The notes below the pieces were generated by a model. The model did not search any database. It had not been told where the DNA came from and saw only the letters and a program-made list of their open reading frames with translations. 64,000 bases of DNA. It comes from Arthonia radiata. Lineage: Eukaryota > Ascomycota > Arthoniomycetes > Arthoniales > Arthoniaceae. Below, piece after piece: positions 35,258-49,385 of this stretch. Position 1 is the stretch's first letter. The number at the start of each line of letters is the position of its first letter. Location of the stretch: the NCBI GenBank assembly GCA_002989075.1, contig PSQN01000005.1, positions 496,001 through 560,000 on the forward strand. The letters are read 5' to 3'. The translations under genes were made by a program, and so were the position numbers.

Positions 35258-35650
35258 TCAAGCCTCCTTCAGTGTCTTCTTCTCTTCCTTCGCGCTCACG
35301 AATTGATCGAACCGCGCCATAGTCCTCCTGATAAACATCGCCGCCCAATACCGTGCCAGCTCCTCATCCTCAAACCGCCGCATGATAGCGGTTTGGCGAG
35401 CATACCAGACGCTGGCAACGCTCGCGTATTGATGTTTCAGTGTGCCGAGCGTGAGGCGCAAGAATTCATGGTTGACGCAGAGGAGGCGGTGGACTACGAA
35501 GCCGTATGCGTCTGTGGAGGGTTCGCTGTCGTGGAGGGAGCTGACGAAGGCTGGATTGAGGAGGTGGCGGATGATCTTGAGGAGGATCTCGTTGGGCAGG
35601 CGAGGCAGGGGTTTTGGTGGGATGGTGGGGTTGGTGAGTTGATCGGACAT
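35258..35650 (-). CDS. Small F-box-like protein
   Basis: An intronless frame of 130 residues starting MSDQLTNPTIPPKPLPRLPN. The segment LPNEILLKIIRHLLNPAFVS has the LPxEILxxI start of an F-box. The rest (HRLLCVNHEFLRLTLGTLKH) resembles the end of an F-box, followed by a helical tail. It is far shorter than ordinary F-box proteins and has no substrate-binding domain. It belongs with similar short proteins at 36.3, 60.8, 61.5 and 63.7 kb. Function unknown. The acceptable codon use and the clear start support a real gene. Confidence 0.6.
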   Translation of the reverse strand: MSDQLTNPTIPPKPLPRLPNEILLKIIRHLLNPAFVSSLHDSEPSTDAYGFVVHRLLCVNHEFLRLTLGTLKHQYASVASVWYARQTAIMRRFEDEELARYWAAMFIRRTMARFDQFVSAKEEKKTLKEA

Positions 35651-36314
35651 TTTGGGTGAGCTGTTGGGGCTGTTGGGTGCGTCGGAAATTTTCAGTGGCG
35701 TCGGTGGCGGTGATAGTCAGCGATGGTGCTGGTTGATATAGGCGGTAAGCGAGGTGAGCGTGGAGAAGAGCGCGGTGGCGATGGTGAGGGGAGAGTGGCA
35801 GAGCTTGGATTGGGAAAGTGGAAGCGAGGGGATGACGTGGGTTCTGGGGTGGGTGCTGCTCACTTTCACTATTGTTGATGCGTCACTTGGCCAACAGGAT
35901 GTTAGTGTTGTCTAGCCGACGGACCTTTGCAGACCTTCATGGAATAGGGGCTAGGACGACGCCACTCGATGAGACGGATATATGTCAATGCTTCTTCGTC
36001 CATTGCTAGGCTACGTGTCTGCTGTTAAGGGGGAGGGTCTTCGAAAGAAATCGATTGACGAGTCAAAGGGCAAGCCGAGAGACAACGGTTGCCATCCCAC
36101 GACAGTGATTGTCTGATCCGATGTGTAAAAGAAGATGAAAGTTACATCAATTCATCTGGCTGGTAAAGCTGCCCTGACCGTTCCTTGTCTACTCTCCACG
36201 CCTTCGCGACTCACCGTTCCTTGCTGACACATGCTCTCGATGGTTGTGTTGATTATACTTCCCAGTTGAAGTGTTGTTTCCTGCTCGTATGATCTCCCGC
36301 CTTGCTTCTCTCGG
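35651..36314. other. Intergenic region
   Basis: About 660 bp between two minus-strand small F-box-like genes. No gene or clear repeat. It should contain the promoter of the downstream gene at 35650. Confidence 0.35.
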
Positions 36315-36848
36315 TTAGATCCAGCGCATTAAGCTCCTTGCTCGTCGACTCCAGTCTGGCGGTCTGCCATCGCCGCGGTCTCCGTCAATGGTTCTGCTGA
36401 TCCTTTCACTAAGCTCGCAATACTCGCCATATCTCCAGCTATGTCCCCTCTGAGATATGAGTTGTCGTCGGAAGATTTGATCGGTGGTCGGGTCCCGCTC
36501 TTGTCCTGTCGCTGCCCAGAAAGTGCGAGAACGATGATCTGTTTCTTCATAGGTGCTTGAGCAATATCCAGATGATGCCGCAATGTTTGCGTGCAGCATG
36601 CAAAGCAGGTTGTCATCGCTACACATAGCGCACACTAGATCCCACAGCAACTCCGAGTACTCACCATAGACGCTCCAGGTGCTCTCCTGGGGCAAAGCGT
36701 TCAGAAAATCATCCTCAAGGGTCGTGTGGAATATCTCGAGGATCAGCTCGTTTGGGAGCCGAGAGATGCGTTTGGCTATGACTTCGATACGGTCCCATTT
36801 GGCGAGACTTTGGGCGACCACCTCGGCATCGGCTTCAGAGAGATTCAT
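36315..36848 (-). CDS. Small F-box-like protein
   Basis: A 177-residue frame from the ATG at 36848 (MNLSEADAEVVAQSLAKWDR). A longer in-frame extension upstream looks like leader sequence. The segment ISRLPNELILEIFHTTLEDD gives an F-box-like start. The remaining 130 residues contain YGEYSELLWDLVCAMCSDDN and a second YGEYCELSERISRTI, a short internal repeat. It has no known substrate domain. It is one of several small proteins in this window that begin with the same LPxE helix. Function is inferred only as a possible Skp1-binding protein. Confidence 0.55.
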   Translation of the reverse strand: MNLSEADAEVVAQSLAKWDRIEVIAKRISRLPNELILEIFHTTLEDDFLNALPQESTWSVYGEYSELLWDLVCAMCSDDNLLCMLHANIAASSGYCSSTYEETDHRSRTFWAATGQERDPTTDQIFRRQLISQRGHSWRYGEYCELSERISRTIDGDRGDGRPPDWSRRARSLMRWI

Positions 36849-37583
36849 GTTGTTGGGAGTTGATGAGAGAGTAATGGAAAGAAGTTCTAGGTCCGAAGAA
36901 CAACGTGACGACACTAGCGTCAAACCATGATTTAAAATGCCACGTGAATTTGGCGGTGGAGGTCCCTCACCGCCTCGTCTGCTCCCAGCGATGGGAAGTC
37001 GGAGCTTTGCAGGAGCTTTCAAAGGGTACTCGGCCTCAGATATTCGAGCAGCGCCAGGGACTTAGTTAGCAAACAGGCACAACCAGGCTCGTTGCGAATA
37101 TGTCTGGTTGCTGATCAAGGAATGATTTCGACAGATAGTCCGAGGTGATCCGATCACTTTTCATGCACGGTCGCTCCTTCCCCCACTACGCGTCGTGGCG
37201 ACTCTGCCCCATCATTGCTGTCTAGATATGCCTCTTCAATGTCGATCACCGGAACGGAACCGCGAATCTCTTCTCGAAACCTTTCTCGTCTGGAGCTCTT
37301 GCTAGTAGTCGACATTTGCCACTGCACCACCAAGGCATTTTATGCAGCTACAATCAGTCCGCGGAGTCCTCCGTTTGGTATCAGCGAAGCCATTGTCAAA
37401 ACTCGCTTTCGCTCTGTGGCTGCTTGCACCGTCCTTTTTGGCGTTAATTGGGACTCGTCGAGTGCAAGGTGCTTGGAAGACGTCACACGTTAGACTTTGC
37501 ACCTTCTGGACTTCTGTGGAGGCGACTTTCTTCAGAGCGGTGAACGAGTGTGAACTAGCTCGACGACTGCCATCGTGACGGTC
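36849..37583. other. Intergenic region
   Basis: 735 bp with no recognisable gene, between the small F-box-like gene start and the 3' end of the asparaginase gene. Short frames at 37215-37580 have no family features. Confidence 0.4.
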
Positions 37584-39316
37584 TCATGAGAGGGCGCCGA
37601 ACGGCGACTTTGCTTCAAGAACCGGCGAGACATGAGCACCAGCGCCCTCAAGCTCGTTGACAAATTGCTCGTTTGCTCGCTCCATTGCAAGCTGCAAAGG
37701 CGTTTGCTCGTACTTGTTTCGTGTATGTACAGATGCTCCCCTCTTCAGCAGGTCTGTGATGATGTTGATTTTGGGCCCGACTGCTGCCATATGCTATGCA
37801 ACCGTGAGTAAGTCTCGAATCAGATATAGTCAGCACACTCACCAAAGGCGTATTGCCGTCCTCATCCACATCATGCAGCCCGACGCGCTCCTCTCTACTC
37901 ACCATCATCTTGTACACCTCGAAGTCGCCGTCGTCGATCGCAAGCTTGAGGGCCGCAACGTGCGCTCTTTTGGGTGTCACGTCAATCTGGTTTGGATGTG
38001 TGAACTCGGTGGCCTCTTGCTCAGTCAACTCGCCCCTGTAGTCTCGAGTCATTTCTCTCGCCACCCAGTTGGCGTCTTTGCCATCCTCCAGGCTCAGCAG
38101 GTAGGCCAGCTTTGTTAGCGCGGCTTCAGTAGTCATGTCATAGCCGAGCACGACGCCAATGCGCTGCATCGCAACTGCCGGTGCGTAGAGTGGACTCACA
38201 TTGCCACTGAGGCACTGCGTCACGTTCACGATGACGATCCCTCGTTCGACAGCCGCAGCGAGTTCCTTCATCAGAGCCTCATCACGACCTTTTGGGGCGT
38301 TTCCCGCTCCAAAAGTCTCCAAGACCAGACCACGGAGCCCAGGCGCTGTCAGCACAACATGCAACATACCTGCTTGGATGCCGGGAAACAAGCGCAGGCA
38401 CGCCACTTGCGCAGTGTCGAGACCTTTGTTGAGTGTGACGGGTCGAACAGTCTGCGGCCTAAAAACAAGACGCCAGAAAACTCGAGCTCCGGCAGAAGAC
38501 ACTGTTGCCAACGGGAGATGATTGGGAGAACCGAAGGCGCCAAAGTCAGTAGCACTGATCTTCGTCGAGCGATTGCCGCGGAAGAGGTGATAGTTGAAGT
38601 ACAGAGTGACCTCAGGTATCGTGAAGTGACCTATCTGGATGAGCTCTCATCAAGTCAGTATCTGTGAGGCGCAGGACATACCAGCAATGATCAAAGCTCC
38701 AAGAAGATTGTCCGTAGCATCAGTGCCAAGCTCAGACATAGCAGCTTGACTGCCCGTCAGCACGACTGGCTTGCCAAGATCTGAGAGCATGAAGCTGAGA
38801 GCAGACGCGGTGTACGCCATCGTGTCTGTGCCGTGCAGCACCACGAAGCCATCGAAAGCCCTGTAGTTCCAGATGATGAGCTCTGCAATCCTATTCCAGC
38901 TTGCTGCATCTACAGCACTGCTGTCCAATAGCTCCTCGAATTCATAAATGCAGTATCGCGTGTACCGCTTGTGCTTGCTCAGCGGCGTTCGCAGCGTCCT
39001 GGCTTCCGTATGGTGTCCACCCGGGTGGTCTAAAATAGGCACAGCGGCCTGGTTGCTACCATCGTTGAACGACGGTCGTGGTATCAAGCACTTCTCGGCA
39101 AAGTCCTCGGCCTAGAAGAAACGTCTCAATGCGCTACCGGGCCCAAGAACAAGGTGGGCAACGCACTGGCTGCAGGCCGTCCTCAGTGGGAACCATCATG
39201 ATCGTGCCGCCAGTAGCGAGGACAAGGACGCGCGACTCTGGATGCTGCATTGCTGACGCCGAGGCAGCATGTTTAGCTTTATCTGGCGATTTAGCTGGCG
39301 ACATGGCTGGCGACAT
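37584..39316 (-). CDS. Type I L-asparaginase with C-terminal ankyrin repeats
   Basis: Four exons: 39316-39167, 39111-38682, 38630-37843 and 37793-37584, with introns of 49-55 nt. The product is 525 residues. It hydrolyses asparagine to aspartate and ammonia in the cytosol. The N-terminal catalytic core is shown by VLVLATGGTIMMV (nucleophile Thr at about 38). FDGFVVLHGTDTMAYTASAL follows with the second Thr/Asp motif, then LSDLGKPVVLTGSQAAMSEL and GNRSTKISATDFGAFGSPN. The C-terminal third carries ankyrin repeats (HVAALKLAIDDGDFEVYKMM, DEDGNTPLHMAAVGPKINII, NKYEQTPLQLAMERANEQF), as in animal and fungal 60-kDa lysophospholipase/asparaginase-like proteins. The third intron falls exactly inside an ankyrin repeat and its removal restores GNTPLHMAA. 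There is no signal peptide. Three alternative in-frame ATGs lie near the start. Confidence 0.92.
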
Positions 39317-39850
39317 GATCCGATGCAGATATTTCAATGCCCGAGTCCGTCTTATCGGTTTCGAAACGCTTCACTGGTTGATCAACTCGGCAATGAAGCT
39401 GACTCTACATCGTAGCCATAGAGACTTCTGAGACGAGTGTTTATTGGTTAATAAATCGTGTCCTTTGGAAGTATCAATCTGGAGAAGAAAAGAGGACAAG
39501 ACTGGGCACGGTGGCACGGTCACGACATGTTCGGGCACAGTGCCAAGAACAACGCATTTCGACAGCCGCATGCAATTGTCATCTTTCAGGTCGGCAATAA
39601 GTATAAGATAATCATGAATGCTAGATCAAAAGTCCACAACGGCCGCCATGCAAAGTACATATATACAGCCGGTACAGCATGCCATGCTGCTTCATGCGCC
39701 AACGATGAGCACATGTCTATGAGACATCAAACGCCCTCCTTTTTGTGCCTCAACAGCGCCGTATCGCCGTCGTCATGCATATCGAATGTGCTACATCGCT
39801 CGTTGCCGTCGTTAAAATCAGTCAGTCAACGTCACAGGTGCTCCAACAAG
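39317..39850. other. Intergenic region
   Basis: 534 bp between the asparaginase start and the 3' end of the deubiquitinase gene on the same strand. No gene recognised. Confidence 0.35.
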
Positions 39851-43528
<3,678 letters not shown>

Positions 43529-44193
43529 GGTGAGCTAAACCTGAGGGTGCGGAGAGAGCAATCCACAGGTGATGATTTCAAGGTGCGCCACTGGCGCTTT
43601 GGGGCCGGGATTGGTCAGAAAAAGATGCCGCTTGTGTGTATCTTACAGTACGTGAAAGCGAAAAGTCGACATCTGGGTTGCGGCACCTAGGACTTTGAGA
43701 GTGCGCGACAAGGAAGGAGCGAGCTGCAGAGGGAGATGGCGGGTGTGCTGAGTGGGGTAAGAGACGCTGTGACGTTCAGGTGTAATGCCCGCACACCGGA
43801 TGGAGACTGAGGTATGCTGTGAGGGCGCAAGAGCAAGTTATGGAAGCTCTTCAACACGGCGCGCAAAAGAAAGGTGCAGAGGTGATGTATTTTGGTTCCA
43901 CAAACCAAACGAGCAGTTGCCTTGACCGAGCTCGCGGATCGTCAAGAATTCTGAAGTCATTTTCCTCACGTGATTCTATCTCCGCAAAACGCCGGCACTT
44001 CTTTGGTCCCAATGTCACCACCAGTCACACCAGGCACATGCATTATGTCCCAGCAGTCATGCGGGAAACATGAAACCTTGCGCGCTATCATGATGGCTCA
44101 CAATGACAGCCTTTTGCCTTTTTCCACTGGGAGTATGCATTGAGCGCCAGCTCGGACAGCCGGCGGTGCTTCGTCCAGCACTGCTCGGCGGAA
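43529..44193. other. Divergent intergenic region
   Basis: 665 bp between the starts of the deubiquitinase and kinase genes, expected to hold both promoters. No gene recognised. Confidence 0.4.
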
Positions 44194-45662
44194 ATGCTTT
44201 GCAGGATGCGTGGATTGCGACTACATCAGCACCAGGTGCCATATCGACTTGCAACGCCCAGATTAGACGCCCAGACGGTGCAGAGACCTCTGAGGCAAAG
44301 CTCGACAGTCAGCAGGCTTGCGGCCACTTTGGATGAGTACGAACAGCCGCTCCATCGCCCGTCTACTCAAGCTGAGCTCCGTCATCTAGCTGGGTAGAGA
44401 GGGAAGCTCGGCCAGTGTCTTTGAGACAGCTTACGGTCTTTGGTCGCTCCCTCACCGAACAGCGTTTGTTGAGCTCGGCAAACTACATACGCACCGAGAT
44501 TCCAACCCGGTAAGTTCAAGCTGGCCTCTGATAGAGCCTGTGGAGTTGGTGCTAATGTAGGCGACATAGGATTGCGCATCGGCTTCGTGACCTTCAGAAC
44601 CTTCCGTACATTGTGCTGACCAACCCACACATGTCCCACGTGTATGATATATACTACAAGACTTTCGAAAGCCTACGGCGCATACCTGAGGTCAAGACAT
44701 TAGAAGACAATGACGCCCTCTGCAAGCTGGTCCATTCGAATCTACGGCAAGGCTTGACAATCATACCGCGCCTTGTCATGGGCGTCTTGGAGACTCAGCA
44801 CAAAGTAGATGCGGAGAAAATGGACGGTCTCATGAACATCCTTCTGCGCAGTCGTATCTCACGTCGAGTGATTCTGGAACAGCATCTTGCACTAACGGAG
44901 ACGTTTCATTCGCCTTGGTTTTTCGCGGGCTCAAAAGCAAGTGAGAATCAGACGGATTTTGTTGGCGAAGTCCTCTTGCGCTGCCATATCAGAGCCTCCG
45001 TGCAGCGATGTGCAGCTGCAGTCGAAATACTGTCTAGGCAAGCCTACGGGCCTGACATTCAGCTACCACAAGTGCGCATTTTGGGCCACACCGACGCCAC
45101 ACTGACTTACATTCCCAGTCACCTGGAGTATATTATTGGCGAGCTATTGCGCAATTCATTCCAGGCTTGCATCGAGCAGTGGCGCGACAAGCATTCAAAG
45201 CCGCCGCCGATCGAAGTATTGATTTGCGAGGCTCCTCAACATGTTATCCTGAGGGTGTCCGACCAAGGAGGTGGCATACCACAGAGTATTCTACCCTACC
45301 TATGGTCCTTTACGAAGGGACCACGACGCCAGGCGCGATTGGCAAATCTTACCAAAGTCCCTGAGTTGGCAGCGACCCTGGAAGAGCTCCGCGTCCCAGA
45401 GACCGAGCGCCTTGCAGCAAACGACCAGCTTCCCGAGCACAAACACGATCCTGACACATCTTTGAGTTCCTTGACGGGCAGACCACCAAATTTGAAGCTG
45501 GGCATTGGATTGCCCATGAGTCGGAACTATGCTGAGTTTTGGGCGGGTTCATTGGAGTTACACAGCCTTGAAGGCTACGGCGTCGACGCGTTTCTCCAGA
45601 TTTCTAAGCTCGGCAACAAGAACGAGCAACTCGTCACGCGAGCCCTGATGGACGCTGTCTGA
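44194..45662 (+). CDS. Mitochondrial 2-oxoacid dehydrogenase kinase (PDK/BCKDK family)
   Basis: Three exons: 44194-44336, 44390-44509 and 44570-45662, with introns of 53 and 60 nt. The product is 451 residues. It phosphorylates and inactivates a mitochondrial pyruvate or branched-chain dehydrogenase E1. The N-terminus is Arg/Ser-rich with almost no acids, fitting a mitochondrial presequence. The conserved entry follows (DWVEREARPVSLRQLTVFGR, then YIRTEIPTRIAHRLRDLQNL and VLTNPHMSHVYDIYYKTFES). RISRRVILEQHLAL carries the regulatory His. The GHKL ATP fold has N-box ELLRNSFQACIE (about 279), G1 SDQGGGI, and G2 LGIGLPMSRNYAEFWAG (about 398). The first splice was chosen because it joins TLD to DWVERE as in the family. 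An ATG four codons downstream is an alternative start. Pyruvate versus branched-chain specificity cannot be told. Confidence 0.9.
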
Positions 45663-45714
45663 ATTCTGTTCCACGGCTTTGCGTTGATGAGAGTTTTTCT
45701 CGCAGCAGCCAATC

Positions 45715-46671
45715 TCATGCCGGGTCCGAATCAAGCTCACTTCGATAGGGGATCGAGGCTTGCGCTCCAGACTTTTGCACCGACAAAGAAGCCACTTGAT
45801 TTGCGAAATGAACAGCCGATCTTAGAGTGTCTGTGTCCGGCTGCGCCTCGCCACACTCGGTCAGAAACGCAGCATACGCACCTACAAAGGTGTCGCCCGC
45901 TGCTGTGGTATCAACAGCTTTGACACGATGAGCTTGAATGGTGTCACCGCGTTGGTGTCTGTCGGCTGCACTCTTCCAGTACACACCACTTGCACCCAGT
46001 GTGATGACCACATACTTGACACCCTTGGTCATGAAGACGTCAGCAACCCGATCTAACGACCCGGTAAGATCTTCTTCCCGCACTCCGGAGAGAGTGGCAG
46101 CCTCGGACTCGTTGACGATCAGATGGTCTATTGAGGAGTAGCAGTCATCAGGTAGTGGTGTTGCAGGGGCTGGATTCAGCATTGTCACCTTGCGCATGGC
46201 TTTGGCCTTTTTGAGTCCTTGCGTGACTGTTTGGAGAGGGAGCTCGAGCTGAAACAAAACAATGTTCTCTTCGACGTTATGGTCCAGCTCGACGTGTTCG
46301 AAGTCTACTGCGTCATTGGCGCCGGGCGTGAAAAGTATACGATTCTCACCACTGGCCTCTTCTACAATGATGACTGTGATTCCAGTCTTCTGGCCGTGAA
46401 AGAGCTTGACGTTGTCACAATCAATGTGCTCAGCCTGGAGCTGTTTCAAGCTGTCATGGCCGAATTGATCCTGGCCAACGGCACCGACCATTCTCACCGA
46501 GGCCTTGGACCCTTTCAGCAGGCGCGCGCAGGCCACGGCTTGGTTGGCTCCTTTCCCGCCATTGCCGACATGGAAAGAAGAAGCCTTTAGAGTCTCGCCT
46601 GGTCCCGGGACGCGAGGGGTCGTAGTGACAAGATCAACATTAATAGATCCGACCACTTCAACTGGATGCAT
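45715..46671 (-). CDS. Ribokinase (PfkB family)
   Basis: An intronless 318-residue frame, the usual ribokinase length. It phosphorylates D-ribose at O5 in the cytosol. The N-terminal signature EVVGSINVDLV is followed by GNGGKGANQAVACARL, the substrate-binding PfkB box 1. AGDTFVGAYAAF near residue 260 is box 2, in the context KAVDTTAAGDTF that includes the anion hole and catalytic Asp. ITVIIVEEASGENRILFTPG and LLNPAPATPLP-like segments (here MLNPAPATPLPDD) are also family features. All expected motifs are present. The gene is convergent with the kinase gene: the two stop codons are only 52 bp apart, so the transcripts probably overlap. Confidence 0.93.
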   Translation of the reverse strand: MHPVEVVGSINVDLVTTTPRVPGPGETLKASSFHVGNGGKGANQAVACARLLKGSKASVRMVGAVGQDQFGHDSLKQLQAEHIDCDNVKLFHGQKTGITVIIVEEASGENRILFTPGANDAVDFEHVELDHNVEENIVLFQLELPLQTVTQGLKKAKAMRKVTMLNPAPATPLPDDCYSSIDHLIVNESEAATLSGVREEDLTGSLDRVADVFMTKGVKYVVITLGASGVYWKSAADRHQRGDTIQAHRVKAVDTTAAGDTFVGAYAAFLTECGEAQPDTDTLRSAVHFANQVASLSVQKSGAQASIPYRSELDSDPA

Positions 46672-47327
46672 CCTTGGTGACTGTGTACGCTATGCTAGAT
46701 GATGTAGCAGGGACGGCACTTGACAGGATGTGCACGTGCAGTGTCACTGTCTTGCAAGTTGACATCGATATTGCGAAACCGGGCAAGGAGTGGCTACGAA
46801 GCTGCAAGCAGGAGAGAGGCGACGTTAGGCTGATACAGTCGAGCCAATGCGGGCGGTTTGGAAGGGACGCCGGCAGCCAGTCAGTCGCGTGGGACGCGAG
46901 GTCATTTGTGAAGGCGCGTGGGACCCTTGCCATACACCCTAACCCTGACATCTTTTTGGGTGGAGGGGCAACGAAACTGGCGCGCCAGCAACACGAACGC
47001 GTCCGCAGAAAGCGTCCTTGCATGCCTTAGCCTCTCCATCCTTTCCAACCTTGTTTCTCCCGCAAAATTGTGGGCTACGCCTCGTCCTGTTCGAGTTTCT
47101 ACTCCTCTGTCAGGCTTCCTTCTCCCCATTCTTTGTTCGTTGACATTCATCCCACAACTATTTCACTAGTCAACAAACACGCTCCTACAGTTATTGTTGA
47201 CCAACTCGGAGCCTCACATTCTTGATACACAGAGCAGTCAAACATCCTCTTGATGAGCCATTGACTACCGAATATCTCGATATTCTTTAACGAAGCCACG
47301 CGTATTCGTCGCCATAGGCTGTATACA
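46672..47327. promoter_or_regulatory. Divergent promoter region of ribokinase and KEN-box protein genes
   Basis: 656 bp between two divergent start codons. A long pyrimidine-rich stretch (about 47030-47260) precedes the plus-strand gene, common in fungal promoters. No specific operator recognised. Confidence 0.4.
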
Positions 47328-48667
47328 ATGGCCTCAGTCCAGCGCCAGCCTTTTGGGGAACTTGGAGCATCACGCCTTCAAGGACTCACCTCACAGAAGA
47401 ACTGCCAGAATGGTATGGGAAGAACCGCCATTGGAAGTCTTGCTGTCCCGTTCTTGTAAAGCTTACCCGTCATTCAGCTATCTCAGACGCCCTTACCAAC
47501 ATCGCTAAACCATCCTTGTTCAAACAACCACATGCTCCCACTCAGATGAAGCGTCCTTTCACGCCAGCAGATGATGACTCGGACGGGGATACCGAGAACC
47601 AAGACCCTTCACTATACGCGTCCAAGGGCTCCAAGGGCTCGAACGGAACACCATCCAAGAAGCTTAAGCTGAATGTTGTCCCCCATTCACTATCCACGTC
47701 CACTCTCAACAAGCCAGCTACACCAATCTCTCCACTCTTCGACAAGTCCATGATCACACCCAATGCCTTCTCCGTCAACACTACCAGCGGTGCGAATTCA
47801 GCTCCTGCTGGCCGCTCGCCAAAGCACAAGCGAGTTGGTCTGCTCGGCAAGAAGCGCTCGTCCATGTCGCCCTTCAAACGCGTCAACCCTCCCACCTTCG
47901 CCTCATCATCTCGTGGCGGACTGCCGTTCTCCATCGATGCTGCCCTAAATGGCACCTTCTCTTCGTCCAGACCAACTAAGCCTAACCCCACGCCGACTGC
48001 CGCTCCGACGTCCACTCCTTTCGCCAAGCCAGTCGCTCCTGCCAAAGCCGCGACGATCGAAGAATCCATGCCGTCTGGATGGTTCTTCGACATCCACGAA
48101 GACACGCCCGAGGAAGAGGCCTCGAACCTCATGGAGCACTCTACAGGCATCCTCGACATCTCATCGGACGACGAGGCCAGCCCTCGAAAGAAGGATGATC
48201 GAGGCAAAGAGAATATTCCGCCCGCCGACGAAGCTTTTGGCAATAGCAACGGTACAGAGGGTGCGCAGGTTGCTGGTGGGAAGCTATCCCGTCGTCAGGA
48301 CCCCGACGCGATGAAAGACGTCGGCGAAGAGCGCTCACCGCTTGACCCTCTTAACGCCGAGGAGTTCTACGGCAAGGGGTTAGATGCCACTAGCGTTGAG
48401 GTCGTCAAGCCTGACGCTGAGCACGACGTCGAATGCAAGGAGCAAGTGGAACCACCCGCCACCTCTGCCACTGTGCCGCTTGCCAGCTCAGATGGACAAG
48501 CTCTGGCCCAGGACGAGCACGACCACCCACGTGAATTGGGTGAGGCTTCAGCAAAGCCTTTCGATGCTATCTCGCACTCGCTGGACCATGAAGCTGAGGA
48601 AGGCGGTGAACGTGACGCTACATCTGCGTTCGAGATTGCCGTCGACAATGACTGTGCTGAGGCATGA
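47328..48667 (+). CDS. Disordered nuclear-type protein with KEN box
   Basis: Two exons, 47328-47412 and 47478-48667, with a 65-nt intron. The product is 424 residues, starting MASVQRQPFGELGASRLQGL. It is almost wholly low-complexity, with Lys/Arg-rich patches such as PSKKLKLN and LLGKKRSSMSPFKRVNPP and an acidic C-terminal half. Short conserved-looking islands are LPFSIDAALNGTF, GWFFDIHEDTPEEEASNLME, HSTGILDISSDDEASP and RGKENIPPADEAF. The last is a consensus KEN box with the downstream Pro, the degron read by the APC/C with Cdh1. I do not recognise the family; it looks like a conserved fungal nuclear protein. Cell-cycle control is inferred from the KEN box alone. The splice was placed to join KNCQN to AISDALTNIAKPS. 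Confidence 0.7.
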
Positions 48668-49385
48668 GTGTTCGCTGCGTTCACTTACTTTGTCATTCTA
48701 CCCACCTCGTATTCCCTATCCTCGGATCTACTATCTTGGAAGGCGTTTGAACGCTTATAGGTGGCCATGATGGCCCCATCGTCCATTGTACATATTGGGT
48801 ATCAATAACATCACCGTTATCACGGCAGAGGCGCATTACGATTTCGACATGAGTACGCACTGGGTGACCGAGCATCCACATTATCGTTGGCCCCACTACC
48901 TCGTAACGGATGCCGCATTCGCTTGTACTCATGACTCCGAAATTCACAATGATGAGCTATGCGGCGCACTTTACTGCAAGATTCCTGCAGCCAAGGACAT
49001 GCGGAGAGATCTGACAGCCACGCGCTGACTGGTCGTCTACGCGTTTGAGAGGAAATGCGACGCTAGAGAGTTCGGGACGGTGGAGTTTGACGCAGGGACG
49101 AACAGATGGGGCGGCTCGTCAAAGATTCCGCGCGCGGCGTCAAAGTCTCATTCGCGGGAAATTAGTGTGCCATTGGCAGCGTGGCGAATTCCCGGGGCGC
49201 TATACCGTTTCTGTCTGTTACAGCACTAAGGTAGGACGCTGTCCGAAGCAATGTACCGGTTTTCGCTACATGGCTGCATGATTTCCAAGGTGCTGTGCCT
49301 CGTTTAAAGCTCCTGCCATTTCCACTTTCTGGTGTGGTGGTTGGAGTTTTCCTTGTTTTCATTGTTAAGAGTAGCCACCGTAGTC
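48668..49385. other. Intergenic region
   Basis: 718 bp, no recognised gene. An open frame at 48786-49028 lacks an ATG and has no family match. Confidence 0.4.
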
